Source: Bacteroidaceae bacterium
GTDB lineage: Bacteria > Bacteroidota > Bacteroidia > Bacteroidales > Bacteroidaceae
DNA length: 64,000 nt
Assembly: GCA_017447625.1 (NCBI GenBank)
Contig: JAFSNB010000044.1
Location: 124,001-188,000 of the forward strand
Direction of reading: 5' to 3'
Shown here: positions 28,042 through 36,974 of the stretch, piece by piece
Layout: every line of letters starts with the position of its first letter
Position numbering within the stretch: the stretch's first letter is position 1
Position numbers and translations under genes: made by a program
The notes under the pieces: generated by a model
What the model was told of the DNA's origin: nothing
The model's database searches: none
What the model saw: only the letters and a program-made list of their open reading frames with translations

Positions 28042-29031
28042 CTAAATCATCCAGTTTATAAGGTAACGGCTCAGGCGTGGCGATAGCCACAGGCACAAGG
28101 CCATTGCCCATCGTTTCAGACCAATAGAAGGGTGTTGGGCGCAACGGCGTACGGCACCCTTGAATAATGTGTGTTTCATAGTTTGTTGGACAAACTCAAG
28201 AGCCTCTTTGTCGGAGAATGAAAGAGGGATATATTTCTTCAACAGGCAGGAGGACAGGAAAGTATAGACCAGCACCTGAAAAGCGAGATCAGAAGAGCTA
28301 AGCTTATATTTCCCGGTATCCAGCATTTCTGTAGCCTCTACTACAGAAGTCAAGGCAGCAAGGTCACGCTTCTGGATAAGGTTCTTGTTTGTAGAGCTGG
28401 CAGGGTTGCTAAGTACATAATGATAAGGGTTCGCTGGCAGCTCCAGCACTTGTCCGGCGTGTAGGAAGAACGTGAGGTTAAACTGCATATCCTCATATAT
28501 ACGGCCTTCGGGGAAGCGGATGTCGTGCTCAAGAATAAGCGAGCGGCGGAAAAGCTTGTTCACGGGATAAGTGCGGAACGTAGCCTGCATGTTGCTTCGT
28601 CGGAAATAATCGATACCGTCAGGATATGTCCGCCGTTGCAGTACCGGCGACGGAACCGACTGCCCGCCTTCATCCAGCTTCAAGCCAAAAACAATTGCAT
28701 CAAACTCCTGGCTTTCAGCTGCTTCGGCTACGACGCGTCCAGCTTCCTCATCTATATAATCGTCTGCGTCTATAAACCAGATATAGTCACCTGTCGCCTG
28801 CTGCAGTCCTCGGTTTCTTGCAACGCTCTGCCCCTGATTCGTCTGTTGCAGGATAATCACGTTTTCCTCTTCCTTCAGCAGCTCCTTGGCAATTTCCGTT
28901 GTCGAGTCTGTTGAACCGTCATCTACAAGAACAAGCTGATGTCCTAATGCCAGGAAAGGCTTTAGGGAGTTCAGGCAAGTGGCGATGTACCGCTCGGCAT
29001 TGAAGGCGGGTATAATGAATGAAATCTTCAC
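28042..29031 (-). CDS. Glycosyltransferase family 2
   Basis: 329 residues. MKISFIIPAFNAERYIATCL, LVLVDDGSTDSTTEIA and IWFIDADDYIDEEAG are classic GT2 motifs. Specificity unknown. It follows the WbsX-like gene by 12 bp, so both use the promoter at 30223. Confidence 0.9.
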   Translation of the reverse strand: MKISFIIPAFNAERYIATCLNSLKPFLALGHQLVLVDDGSTDSTTEIAKELLKEEENVIILQQTNQGQSVARNRGLQQATGDYIWFIDADDYIDEEAGRVVAEAAESQEFDAIVFGLKLDEGGQSVPSPVLQRRTYPDGIDYFRRSNMQATFRTYPVNKLFRRSLILEHDIRFPEGRIYEDMQFNLTFFLHAGQVLELPANPYHYVLSNPASSTNKNLIQKRDLAALTSVVEATEMLDTGKYKLSSSDLAFQVLVYTFLSSCLLKKYIPLSFSDKEALEFVQQTMKHTLFKGAVRRCAQHPSIGLKRWAMALCLWLSPRLSRYLINWMI

Positions 29032-29043
29032 GTGAGTCTGTAC

Positions 29044-30204
29044 TTATCCGATTGCCTTGGCAAGAGCGTCAATGAAGCCGTGCCCGTATTTCAGGTCTGG
29101 CTCTATATAGTTACCTTCAGCCCATTCGTTCCACGAGCGAAGGAACAGGATGCGGTGTTCGGGGTCGCGTTTCTCAATATACTTCAGGGCGTCGCGCACG
29201 TGGGCTTCGAAGTTCTCAGGTGTGAAATTCACATACACCCCTTCTTCTGTCCCGACGCGCGGGCTTCGGTCCCAACCCGCCATTACAGACGGATAGACAT
29301 TTGGCCACGCGTCCTCTGGCGCAAAGAAATGCCGGACAACCTCAGGATAGTCATATTTAATGGCCGGCAGCCATGAGATGCGTTCGTGCAGAGCCTTGCG
29401 AATAAGGTTTATTGTGCGTCCGCCTTGAATCATTTCTGCCCTTAGCTTACCGATGGAGTTGATGCCGTCGAATCCCAGAGACAGGATGTCATTATATACC
29501 TTGGCGCTGCTCTTGAGGTCAGGCAAATGACGCTCGAAAGTGCCGTCCTCACGGCGTGTTGCCGTAGTCGTGGATTTTACCAGAGCAACGATATAGATGC
29601 CAGGCAAACCGTTCTTGGCAGCCAGCTCACGCCATACTTCGATGAAGCGACTAACGTCGGTAAAGAAATAGGGGTCGAAGAGCAGGAACAGGGGCTTGCC
29701 GTCCACCGTGATATATCTGTGGTCGCGGAATGCCGAAAGACAATAGTTGAAGTGAGCTATATAGTCCTCGTCTCCAGGGTATTCTTGTTTGGCTATCATG
29801 TGCGTTCCGCCGCCTTTCTGCCAAGTGCCAGTGGTCCAGTCGTGATTGGCCCAGCAGAGACAGAACGGGAAATCAGGTTTTCCGCTGGCCAGCACCTCTT
29901 CAAACGGACGCTCCAGCAGCATCTTGCCGTTGCCGAACCAATAGTGCCAATAGCAAAAGCCCTCGATACCTGCCTCATGTGCCAGTTCTGCCTGTTGCTC
30001 ACGTATCTCCGGAAGTCTCAGGTCGTAGAATCCGAGGTCTGCAGGTATGTGTGGCTGGTAGTGTCCGCGGAACAGAGGCTTAGCTTTGGCCACATTTGTC
30101 CACTCTGTGAACCCCTTGCCCCACACCGCGTCATTTTCCGGAATCGGGTGAAACTGTGGAAGATAGTATGCAATAACTCTTGCTTTTGCCGATGTTTCCT
30201 TCAT
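29044..30204 (-). CDS. WbsX-like (glycosyltransferase WbsX / GH99-like) protein
   Basis: 386 residues. The start RVIAYYLPQFHPIPENDAVWGKGFTEW contains the YxLPQFHPIPEND signature of the WbsX family (PF14307), seen in O-antigen and capsule clusters and related in fold to GH99. AHEAGIEGFCYWHYWF and the C-terminal FLRSWNEWAEGNYIEPD are also typical. Cytoplasmic. Whether it transfers or hydrolyses sugars is not settled for the family. First gene of a two-gene unit with its own promoter. Confidence 0.88.
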   Translation of the reverse strand: MKETSAKARVIAYYLPQFHPIPENDAVWGKGFTEWTNVAKAKPLFRGHYQPHIPADLGFYDLRLPEIREQQAELAHEAGIEGFCYWHYWFGNGKMLLERPFEEVLASGKPDFPFCLCWANHDWTTGTWQKGGGTHMIAKQEYPGDEDYIAHFNYCLSAFRDHRYITVDGKPLFLLFDPYFFTDVSRFIEVWRELAAKNGLPGIYIVALVKSTTTATRREDGTFERHLPDLKSSAKVYNDILSLGFDGINSIGKLRAEMIQGGRTINLIRKALHERISWLPAIKYDYPEVVRHFFAPEDAWPNVYPSVMAGWDRSPRVGTEEGVYVNFTPENFEAHVRDALKYIEKRDPEHRILFLRSWNEWAEGNYIEPDLKYGHGFIDALAKAIG

Positions 30205-30222
30205 ATTTCGTTGATTTTCGGG

Positions 30223-30254
30223 GCAAAGGTAATGAATCCTCTTGAATAAGCAAA
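30223..30254 (-). promoter_or_regulatory. Promoter of the WbsX-like gene
   Basis: Minus strand: TTTG (30254-30251) and TACCTTTGC (30231-30223), 19 bp apart, 18 bp before the ATG. Confidence 0.7.
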
Positions 30255-30282
30255 AATAAATACAGAAAAGTTGGGCGCCAGA

Positions 30283-30315
30283 TTTGCATATTTCAGATTA
30301 ATGTTGTATCTTTGC
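30283..30315 (+). promoter_or_regulatory. Promoter reading into a repeat array without a gene
   Basis: TTTG at 30283 and TATCTTTGC at 30307-30315 are 20 bp apart. Downstream on this strand there is no credible ORF, only the 21-22-bp repeat array. Confidence 0.55.
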
Positions 30316-30369
30316 GCTGTGAAAAGAGAGGGGAGTAATGAGGATTTATAGTTGAGACAGAATATAAAT

Positions 30370-30645
30370 CCAGCCCGGGAATTTAATAATCCACGCCGAG
30401 GATTATTGAATCCACGCAAAAAATTAAAGGTTTCACGCCGAGAATTTTATTATACTTCAGCATCAAACAGCTTTTACCCTTAGGTCAAACAGATTTTGTC
30501 CCTTGGCCGAAAGGATAGTATCTCTTGACCAAACGGATTGTATCTCTAGACCAAAAGGTTTTTACCTCTTGGCCAAATGAATTATAACCCTTGGCTAAAC
30601 TGATTTCGCTTCTATGGCAAAGTGGATTGTACCCCGGATACAAGT
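30370..30645. repeat. 21-22-bp period tandem array
   Basis: Three units with CCACGCCGAG-like cores lie 21 bp apart (30392, 30413, 30434). About eight degenerate units with a TTGGCCAA-like core follow at 22-bp steps (cores near 30483, 30505, 30527, 30549, 30571, 30593, 30615, 30637). The array continues into the 3' end of the DUF4886 gene. Apart from this, 30316-30611 holds no gene. Confidence 0.75.
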
Positions 30646-31625
30646 TGTTTTGTGATATTGAACGGCTGTTCGATTGCGTTTATTACGCATTGGTGACAAA
30701 GCGGACGGTTCTCGTCTGTGACAGGCTCGAGCGGATAAACGTGTGTGGTGTCAGGTGACTGTGGGATTTGGATTTGCATGGTGTCATTTAGGATAGAGAT
30801 GCCAAACACGGGCGCAAAGAGCGATTGAACTACGGTACATGCAGCTATATAGCAGCCAACACCTTCGTTGAGATGCCATCCGTCGCGTGTAAGCTGGCTT
30901 TCGGAGTTCAAGTCTGTGTTGCGTGCGTTCTGAATGGCGGTACCCACAGGGATAACGACATCAATGCCATCGTTCCAAGTCATTGTCTGAGCGGCCAAAG
31001 CGATCAGCAGCCAGCGTCCATAGTTGGAATATGTTGTAACATGAGTGTCATTGTAAGACCAGGACATCTCCCAGGCCAATGTGAGGTTTGGATTGGGACA
31101 ATGCTGCAGGATGTGGTCGATAAGCAGATGTAACCAGGGATTGAATGTCTCGTAGTGAATTGCGTCTTCTGATTTCTGTATGAGAACAACTACATCCCAA
31201 GACTGTGCCAGTAATTCTTGCATGGTTCCTTGCTCAACGTCCATTTTCGCTCCTCCCCAATGAGTGAGCTCAACCAAAGAGTCCTGCAGAGCCTGTTCAC
31301 ACCAATGTTCCAGAGAAGCGCTACTGTGGGTCGCTCCATAGAGGGAATAGGTCGCTTTATCAACACCGAGATTGGTCAGGATGTCGCTTACATAACGGAG
31401 TGCGTCTATCGTGAAACTGTTGCCAATGGCCAAGATTCGCAGATGTCCTTGCCCTATAGGTAATGGATTATTCAGGAAATACGGACTGTGGGGCGATTCG
31501 TTGTTCTGAGCCAAACGACGTTCCAACTGGCCAATATCCAGCTCATCTTTACTCCCGCAAGCGGTCAGAGACAGACATGCAAGGAGGCTCAAGCAACCTA
31601 TCCAGCTATGGAATAACCTTGTCAT
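30612..31625 (-). CDS. DUF4886 lipoprotein (SGNH-hydrolase-like)
   Basis: 337 residues with a lipoprotein signal peptide (lipobox LTAC, Cys23), so anchored in a membrane. LRILAIGNSFTIDALRYVSDI contains the GNSF block of DUF4886 (PF16227), which resembles SGNH esterases; the C-terminal DGWHLNEGVGCYIAA supplies the DxxH-like block. It might deacylate a glycan; substrate unknown. Last gene of the minus-strand polysaccharide operon, 18 bp after the acetyltransferase. The last few codons overlap the repeat array. Confidence 0.8.
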   Translation of the reverse strand: MTRLFHSWIGCLSLLACLSLTACGSKDELDIGQLERRLAQNNESPHSPYFLNNPLPIGQGHLRILAIGNSFTIDALRYVSDILTNLGVDKATYSLYGATHSSASLEHWCEQALQDSLVELTHWGGAKMDVEQGTMQELLAQSWDVVVLIQKSEDAIHYETFNPWLHLLIDHILQHCPNPNLTLAWEMSWSYNDTHVTTYSNYGRWLLIALAAQTMTWNDGIDVVIPVGTAIQNARNTDLNSESQLTRDGWHLNEGVGCYIAACTVVQSLFAPVFGISILNDTMQIQIPQSPDTTHVYPLEPVTDENRPLCHQCVINAIEQPFNITKQLVSGVQSTLP

Positions 31626-31643
31626 TCTTTGTGAAGTCCGCTG

Positions 31644-32270
31644 TTAATAAATTTGTTTTATGATACGTGCCGGATTGCCTGCCACCAGCGTATAGGGCGG
31701 AACGTCATGTGTAACCACAGCGTTAGCCCCGACAATTGCCCCTCTGCCGATAGTTACTCCTGGCATTATGCAAGCCATTTCGCCAATCCAGACGTTGTCT
31801 TCAATAACGACCGGGCCTTTGCTTACTATCGGCCGGAGATTAGCAGGTGTGTCAAGCATGGCGCGTTCGGAAGCTCCGTGGCTGTTGTCAGTTATGAACA
31901 CTTTGCGACCGATGCGCACCCCTTTGCCGATATGTACTCCGTTGACACAAGTGATGTGTCCGCTGTCGCCGAACGAGGAGCCGTCACCGATTGTAAGCGA
32001 AGGAGTGAACGTCTGTCCGAGGAATGTGTCATATACTTCCCATACGACTCCCTCACCAATATACAGATTGCTGCCGAGTGAGATATACTTCCCACCTCTT
32101 AAAAGCGTAAAACTCCCTATGTCGTTGCAACTCCCGCAGGAAGCGAACTCATGGCTTATCCACGCGGTATAGAACTTCCGCTTGAGGTGATTCCATCGCT
32201 CTATCATGCGATAATTGACAAGACAATGATAAAGAGCGGATAACGGTCTGATGAATATACTTCGTTTCAT
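31644..32270 (-). CDS. Left-handed beta-helix acyltransferase (WcaF/LacA-like)
   Basis: 208 residues with hexapeptide repeats (IGDGSSFGDSGHI, IGKGVRIGRKVFITD, VIEDNVWIGEMACIMPGVTIG, GAIVGANAVV) ending VAGNPARII. Such enzymes O-acetylate sugars using acetyl-CoA. The acceptor is unknown, most likely the repeat unit of this locus. The start overlaps the stop of the preceding glycosyltransferase gene by 4 bp. Confidence 0.88.
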   Translation of the reverse strand: MKRSIFIRPLSALYHCLVNYRMIERWNHLKRKFYTAWISHEFASCGSCNDIGSFTLLRGGKYISLGSNLYIGEGVVWEVYDTFLGQTFTPSLTIGDGSSFGDSGHITCVNGVHIGKGVRIGRKVFITDNSHGASERAMLDTPANLRPIVSKGPVVIEDNVWIGEMACIMPGVTIGRGAIVGANAVVTHDVPPYTLVAGNPARIIKQIY

Positions 32271-33400
32271 AAGGCAGCTTTTCGTATTTGGCCAGTGGTC
32301 TGACCCTGTTTCTGGTTAAGCGTATTGACAAGCGCGTTTCTCCGCTTGTCGGCAAGCTTCGTAATCCTGAAGCGATAAAGGATATTTGGTGACATCGCAA
32401 TTTTTGCGGAGAATTTATTTCCTAATATTGGCTTCAGGCATTGAGCAATCGATATTTGGAGGCGCAACGTGCGTTGCCAACACTTTGTATATCGGCCGAT
32501 TGTTTCAGGAATACGACCAATCAGCTGCTTGTCGTATCCTGACAGCAACAGCCGGAAACAGAGGGTTGCAGCCCCTTCGTATAGGGCGCGGTCGTATTTG
32601 TGTTTGAAGTGCAGTTGGTAGAGACGGAAAAACTTGTCAATGGTGTAAAGCTGAGTCTCAAAATGTTTCCTGCTAAGCACGTGGGCTGAAATCGAGTCCG
32701 TGCTCGGTTCCCGGCGATAGCCATAGTCAGGGTAGGTGAGGGCATAGTCGTAACAGAGTCCTGCAAGCAGAGACTCGACGTTGAAGTTTGAGTCCTGCAA
32801 CGACAGCAACTCGGGGTCCCATGTTATGCCAGCCTTGCGAAGCGACGCTGTGCGATATATATTAGACCAGACTATAAACGGGAGATTGCGAGAGGCAAAA
32901 GCCTGTAGATCATCAGAATATACCGGGTAACCAAATGTCAGCTCCTTGGCATAAGCCTGAAAGCCTGCTTGGTCGTTATACAATCCGGAAGGGAAGACCA
33001 GAAAGTCTAACTCAGGCCGGGACTTTATTAGCCGGACGCGTGTTTCGAGAGAATCGGGTGTGGCGTAATCATCAGAATCGAAGAACACGATGAACTCTCC
33101 ATTTGCTTCTTCCAGACCTATATTCCGGCAGGACTGAGCTCCCTTGGGTTGTCGGCTGCGGTGGATTACACGTATGCGGCTGTCTTTCCTTGCATATTCA
33201 TCAAGCAAGTCCAAAGTGTCATGCTCAGACCCATCGTCAACAGCCAAAAGCTCCCAGTCTTGGAAACTGTTAGCCAGAATGCTGTCAATCATCACCCGCA
33301 CCTGAGAGGTGTGGTTGAACACAGGCATCGCTATCGTGAGCTCGATGTTGTCAAGTGGTTTCTGACGTTCCATTCTTGAGGGCTTCTGTTTGTTCGACAA
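32267..33400 (-). CDS. Glycosyltransferase family 2
   Basis: 377 residues. ELTIAMPVFNHTSQVRVMID, LLAVDDGSEHDT and FIVFFDSDDYATPD are the GT2 motifs. The start overlaps the preceding polymerase-like gene by 50 bp; an ATG at 33373 (MERQKPLDN) would reduce this to 23 bp and is a reasonable alternative. Specificity unknown. Confidence 0.87.
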   Translation of the reverse strand: MSNKQKPSRMERQKPLDNIELTIAMPVFNHTSQVRVMIDSILANSFQDWELLAVDDGSEHDTLDLLDEYARKDSRIRVIHRSRQPKGAQSCRNIGLEEANGEFIVFFDSDDYATPDSLETRVRLIKSRPELDFLVFPSGLYNDQAGFQAYAKELTFGYPVYSDDLQAFASRNLPFIVWSNIYRTASLRKAGITWDPELLSLQDSNFNVESLLAGLCYDYALTYPDYGYRREPSTDSISAHVLSRKHFETQLYTIDKFFRLYQLHFKHKYDRALYEGAATLCFRLLLSGYDKQLIGRIPETIGRYTKCWQRTLRLQISIAQCLKPILGNKFSAKIAMSPNILYRFRITKLADKRRNALVNTLNQKQGQTTGQIRKAAL

Positions 33401-34547
33401 TTAGGGGATAATAGTAAATAAACGTGAGCAGGTATAACACGAGGAATAGCGGATAGACTTCCATCAACATCATGAATAACAGAGTGCATAAGCCAAAGGT
33501 TAGCACACAGGCCATACGGTCGAAACACGTCAGGATGCGTCGAATAGCAACAATGAAAATACAGATTAGCAATGACAACAACAATACGCCGCCATTGATC
33601 AACTGCCCCCAGATGAAGTTGTGCGGGCCGATGGCGAAGGAGGTCATGTGATTGACATACCAGTCTCTATCTACACATCCATAGCCAATTATCGGAGAAT
33701 CAGCAAAAAGACGTGATGCCAGTTCCCACAAAGTAGTGCGGTAAGTGAAGGTGATGTCTTTTCCAAGAACATCTATAATTATATAGCGTGCCAGTTCGTT
33801 ATTGTGCAGGCCTTCGCCGTTGAAACATACAAATATCTGGAAGAAAAGGTAAAAGATGAAGAAGGATAATAACCCGATACGTTGCAGTCTGGCGAAAGGC
33901 ACTAAACAGAACAAAGTAAAAATTATTATTCCACTCAGGGCTGTCATTGATCCTACAATAGCGAGTGTGATAAGGGAGACGACGATGAGGCCAATAGTGT
34001 TGATTACCCACCTCTTATCAAACTTGATGCAGAGAACACTCGTTATTATACCGCAGAGCAGTCGGCCTCCCATCTGATTATAGTTACCGCCAAGCAGGAA
34101 ACTGTCAAAAACGTTTTCAGCGGCAAACATCCAGTTTGGGAACATAATCATCAATGCCAGATTGAGGTATATTATCCCGGAAAAGACTATATTGCAGCAT
34201 TTTATCAGATAGACTATGTTGTGCTGGTAATAGCTTACAAGCATCATGAACAAAGTGCAATCTACAATGATACGGCTCAATAATTTTAATGAAGTGCCGT
34301 TTAGTAGTGTTGTGGAGAGCAAGATCAAGAACAGATAAGAGACCCATAGCATGCCGTAGTTAGACATCTTTCCTTCCCGAGCATATAAGTACAAGACCAC
34401 AATAAAACTCAAAAGACACACTGTCCAGACAACTATGGATAAGGGAAGCAGGAATCCAAAGACATTGAAACTCACCACTACTTGCATTATCACACATGCA
34501 AGAATGGTGAACGGCACCAGTTTCAAATTCTTCAGATCAATGGACAT
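33351..34547 (-). CDS. O-antigen/capsule polymerase-like membrane protein (Wzy candidate)
   Basis: 398 residues with about ten hydrophobic helices and a periplasmic loop around 255-310 (FADSPIIGYGCVDRDWYVN ... SFAIGPHNFIWGQLINGG), which matches the O-antigen ligase/polymerase pattern of a GPHN(x)xxxxL motif. Wzy proteins are poorly conserved, so the call rests on topology, the loop motif and position between the Wzx flippase and glycosyltransferases. Confidence 0.75.
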   Translation of the reverse strand: MSIDLKNLKLVPFTILACVIMQVVVSFNVFGFLLPLSIVVWTVCLLSFIVVLYLYAREGKMSNYGMLWVSYLFLILLSTTLLNGTSLKLLSRIIVDCTLFMMLVSYYQHNIVYLIKCCNIVFSGIIYLNLALMIMFPNWMFAAENVFDSFLLGGNYNQMGGRLLCGIITSVLCIKFDKRWVINTIGLIVVSLITLAIVGSMTALSGIIIFTLFCLVPFARLQRIGLLSFFIFYLFFQIFVCFNGEGLHNNELARYIIIDVLGKDITFTYRTTLWELASRLFADSPIIGYGCVDRDWYVNHMTSFAIGPHNFIWGQLINGGVLLLSLLICIFIVAIRRILTCFDRMACVLTFGLCTLLFMMLMEVYPLFLVLYLLTFIYYYPLIVEQTEALKNGTSETT

Positions 34548-34558
34548 AGTATGAGTCT

Positions 34559-35455
34559 TTAATGTAGCTCGCAGAGCTTTCCTAACATAAGGTTGAATTC
34601 AGGTGTATAGAAATAGTTTATTCCAGAGGCGGCTGTCATTGTCATTTCTCCAAAATAGAGCTTTCCGTCAACTACATAGAAATCGACCCGGACTTCGGGC
34701 CAGCCTTCGGATAAGATGGCGGCGGCCTGAAGCATCTCCGACAGCTTTTCAGGCTTGGGAATAAGTATATTGGACAGCTGATAGTGCGGGGTGGATATCG
34801 AGTATTCGGGATGGAATGTCCAGTTCGTATCGTAAACGCCAACATCTGTGCTGTGGTGAGTTCGGTTATAGCAAACCCAGATATATGCAGGCTTGCCATT
34901 GAAGCTCCACACCTTATAGTCTGCAATCGAGGATGACTGAATGGGCTGCTTGGTGGCATCCAATAACTCCTCAACGATTATGCACGGCTTTATCTTGTTG
35001 TAGTGCGGTTCTGCATGTGCGTATCCGAACTTGAATTTCAGCTGTTTAGCAAAATGGCGCTTCCAATGTTCGATGTCCAAAGTGCTCTTGTCTTTGCAGA
35101 TAAGCGCATCTCCGCTGCCGTTGTTCGTCTTCATCACAAACTGGTTAGGCAGCGATTCCCAGTCGATATCCTCAACTTTATCCCAATGGCCATATATCGG
35201 CACCAGAAGATGAGCAAGACCTCTTTCTGCAACATATTCGCGCACACGGTATTTATCGGCTAAGAGCGGCCACATAGATGTGTCGCCATTGAATTTCAGC
35301 CAGTTGATTTTCTCGTCTATATCCTGTGGGTCCTCCCAGTTTATATGCCGCTTGAATGTCCTGAAAAAGAGGAGGTCGGCATAGCGCTTGGGAGCCACTC
35401 GGCCCAGGATGTAGAAGTAGGCGTCACGTATTGTATGTTTAATTGTCTTCCACAT
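34559..35455 (-). CDS. TupA-like ATP-grasp protein
   Basis: 298 residues. DEKINWLKFNGD, LPNQFVMKTNNGSGDALICKDKS and the C-terminal VRVDFYVVDGKLYFGEMTMTAASG are typical of the TupA-like ATPgrasp family (PF14305) in surface-polysaccharide loci. ATP-grasp folds ligate carboxylates to amines, thiols or hydroxyls, so it may attach an amino-acid-like group to the glycan. The reaction is inferred only. It lies 3 bp after the flippase gene. Confidence 0.85.
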   Translation of the reverse strand: MWKTIKHTIRDAYFYILGRVAPKRYADLLFFRTFKRHINWEDPQDIDEKINWLKFNGDTSMWPLLADKYRVREYVAERGLAHLLVPIYGHWDKVEDIDWESLPNQFVMKTNNGSGDALICKDKSTLDIEHWKRHFAKQLKFKFGYAHAEPHYNKIKPCIIVEELLDATKQPIQSSSIADYKVWSFNGKPAYIWVCYNRTHHSTDVGVYDTNWTFHPEYSISTPHYQLSNILIPKPEKLSEMLQAAAILSEGWPEVRVDFYVVDGKLYFGEMTMTAASGINYFYTPEFNLMLGKLCELH

Positions 35456-35457
35456 AG

Positions 35458-36972
35458 CTATTTATGAATAAAAGATAATATGGTTGCCCGCTCCGAGGCC
35501 CCACAACTCCAGAACCACGTTGCCAGCCCGCCTGCCAATGCGGAGGCTGCCAGCGTTACCAGAAAACGGAACGGAAACAGTCCCACATGTGTCATGAGAA
35601 CGCATACTGCCAATATCGTAAGGCAAGGCACGGACACAGACAGGAATACGTTGCGAAGGAACTTGGGGATAGAGAGGCCTGCGGTGAAATGCAGGAAAGG
35701 CAGTCTTATCATAGCTCCTACAAACTCAATGGCTGCATACGCCCACATGGTGACATTAAGGGGTACATCAGACCAAAGAAGAAAAAGAAGAACTGGCAGC
35801 GTGAGCACTTTTATTGTGTTGATTACCAGAGAGTAGTTGCGTATCTTACCGATGGCTTGATTTGCTACGCCAAGCCCGATTGTGAGCTGGTCGCAGATGG
35901 CTGCAATCAGAATAACACGGCAGAAGAGAGGTGTTTCAGCCGGGTAACGTCCTGAGCCAAGCCAGAAGTCGAGCACCTGGTCCATTTCTGCGATGAGTGG
36001 AGCTGTGGCCATCAGCAGCAGAAGGAATGCATATTTGCTGGTGTGTTCAGCCAGTTCCAGCATCCTACGGCGGTCTCCTCCGCCTTCTGCTTTGATTATC
36101 TGGGGGCTAAGGGCATTTATTATTGCCTGCGATACGAATATTGCAGCACCGTTAATCTGAAGCGCAATTCCATAAGCCGCATTTATCAGGGTGTTTAGGA
36201 ACACTTTGTTCAACACTACGGCCGTGCCTTGGTTTCGGGCTATAATGCATCCCATACTGTATGTGGTCCACCCGGCAAAACCGACAATCCGGCGCATAAT
36301 GGGGTAGGAGAGTTCCTTGCGCGAAGGACACAGGGTTGTTTCGCCATAGTGGATCCGAGCGTAAATGGAAAAGGCGCACAGATTGAATAGCATTAGTGAG
36401 CTTATCAGGAGGGCATATGTAAGCAGACGGTCGGGAAAAAGAGACAGGAAGAGCACGACAAATGCGACTTTCAGAACTCCGTCCAGTACGTCAATACACG
36501 ATATATAAATAATGTTTTCCCGGGCTATGAACAATGCGCGGAAAGGAGCTACAAGGAAGGATAGGAAGAGAGTGGCCAAGGTTATAAGAAATACCTTTTG
36601 AGCTGTTTCTATGCGTCCGCTGTCAATCTCTAGGAAACCGATTATCCATGGAGTTGATAGGGCAAGAATGAGAACCAGAAAACCGCCGAGAATCAGATGC
36701 AGCATCAGGCTGTTGGCAAACACCCTGCGCAGTTCGTCTTTATCGCCGCGGCCGTGAGCGTAGGATAAGTGACGTTGCGTGGTGATAACCAGAGCGTTTG
36801 TCAGGAATCCGAGCATAGCCACAACACCTCCGACCAACTGGAAGATTCCAAAATCACCCTTTCCCAATGCATCAAGAACCAAACGTGTCGAATAGAGTGA
36901 TAAAAGGATGTTGATTATTGTGCGGACGTATTGGGCAGATGTGTTTACTATTGCTCGCTGGGCCGGCTGCAT
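35458..36972 (-). CDS. Polysaccharide flippase (Wzx-like, MATE/MOP superfamily)
   Basis: 504 residues with about 12-14 transmembrane helices. The first helix region reads YVRTIINILLSLYSTRLVLDALGKGDFGIFQLVGG, the usual Wzx N-terminus. It would flip undecaprenyl-linked repeats to the periplasm. Two bp separate it from the Wzz gene upstream. Confidence 0.86.
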   Translation of the reverse strand: MQPAQRAIVNTSAQYVRTIINILLSLYSTRLVLDALGKGDFGIFQLVGGVVAMLGFLTNALVITTQRHLSYAHGRGDKDELRRVFANSLMLHLILGGFLVLILALSTPWIIGFLEIDSGRIETAQKVFLITLATLFLSFLVAPFRALFIARENIIYISCIDVLDGVLKVAFVVLFLSLFPDRLLTYALLISSLMLFNLCAFSIYARIHYGETTLCPSRKELSYPIMRRIVGFAGWTTYSMGCIIARNQGTAVVLNKVFLNTLINAAYGIALQINGAAIFVSQAIINALSPQIIKAEGGGDRRRMLELAEHTSKYAFLLLLMATAPLIAEMDQVLDFWLGSGRYPAETPLFCRVILIAAICDQLTIGLGVANQAIGKIRNYSLVINTIKVLTLPVLLFLLWSDVPLNVTMWAYAAIEFVGAMIRLPFLHFTAGLSIPKFLRNVFLSVSVPCLTILAVCVLMTHVGLFPFRFLVTLAASALAGGLATWFWSCGASERATILSFIHK

Positions 36973-36974
36973 AT

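Noticed and set aside
30370-30645. Possible CRISPR array
   Set aside because: Units are contiguous at 21-22 bp with no unique spacers between conserved repeats, and no cas genes lie nearby.
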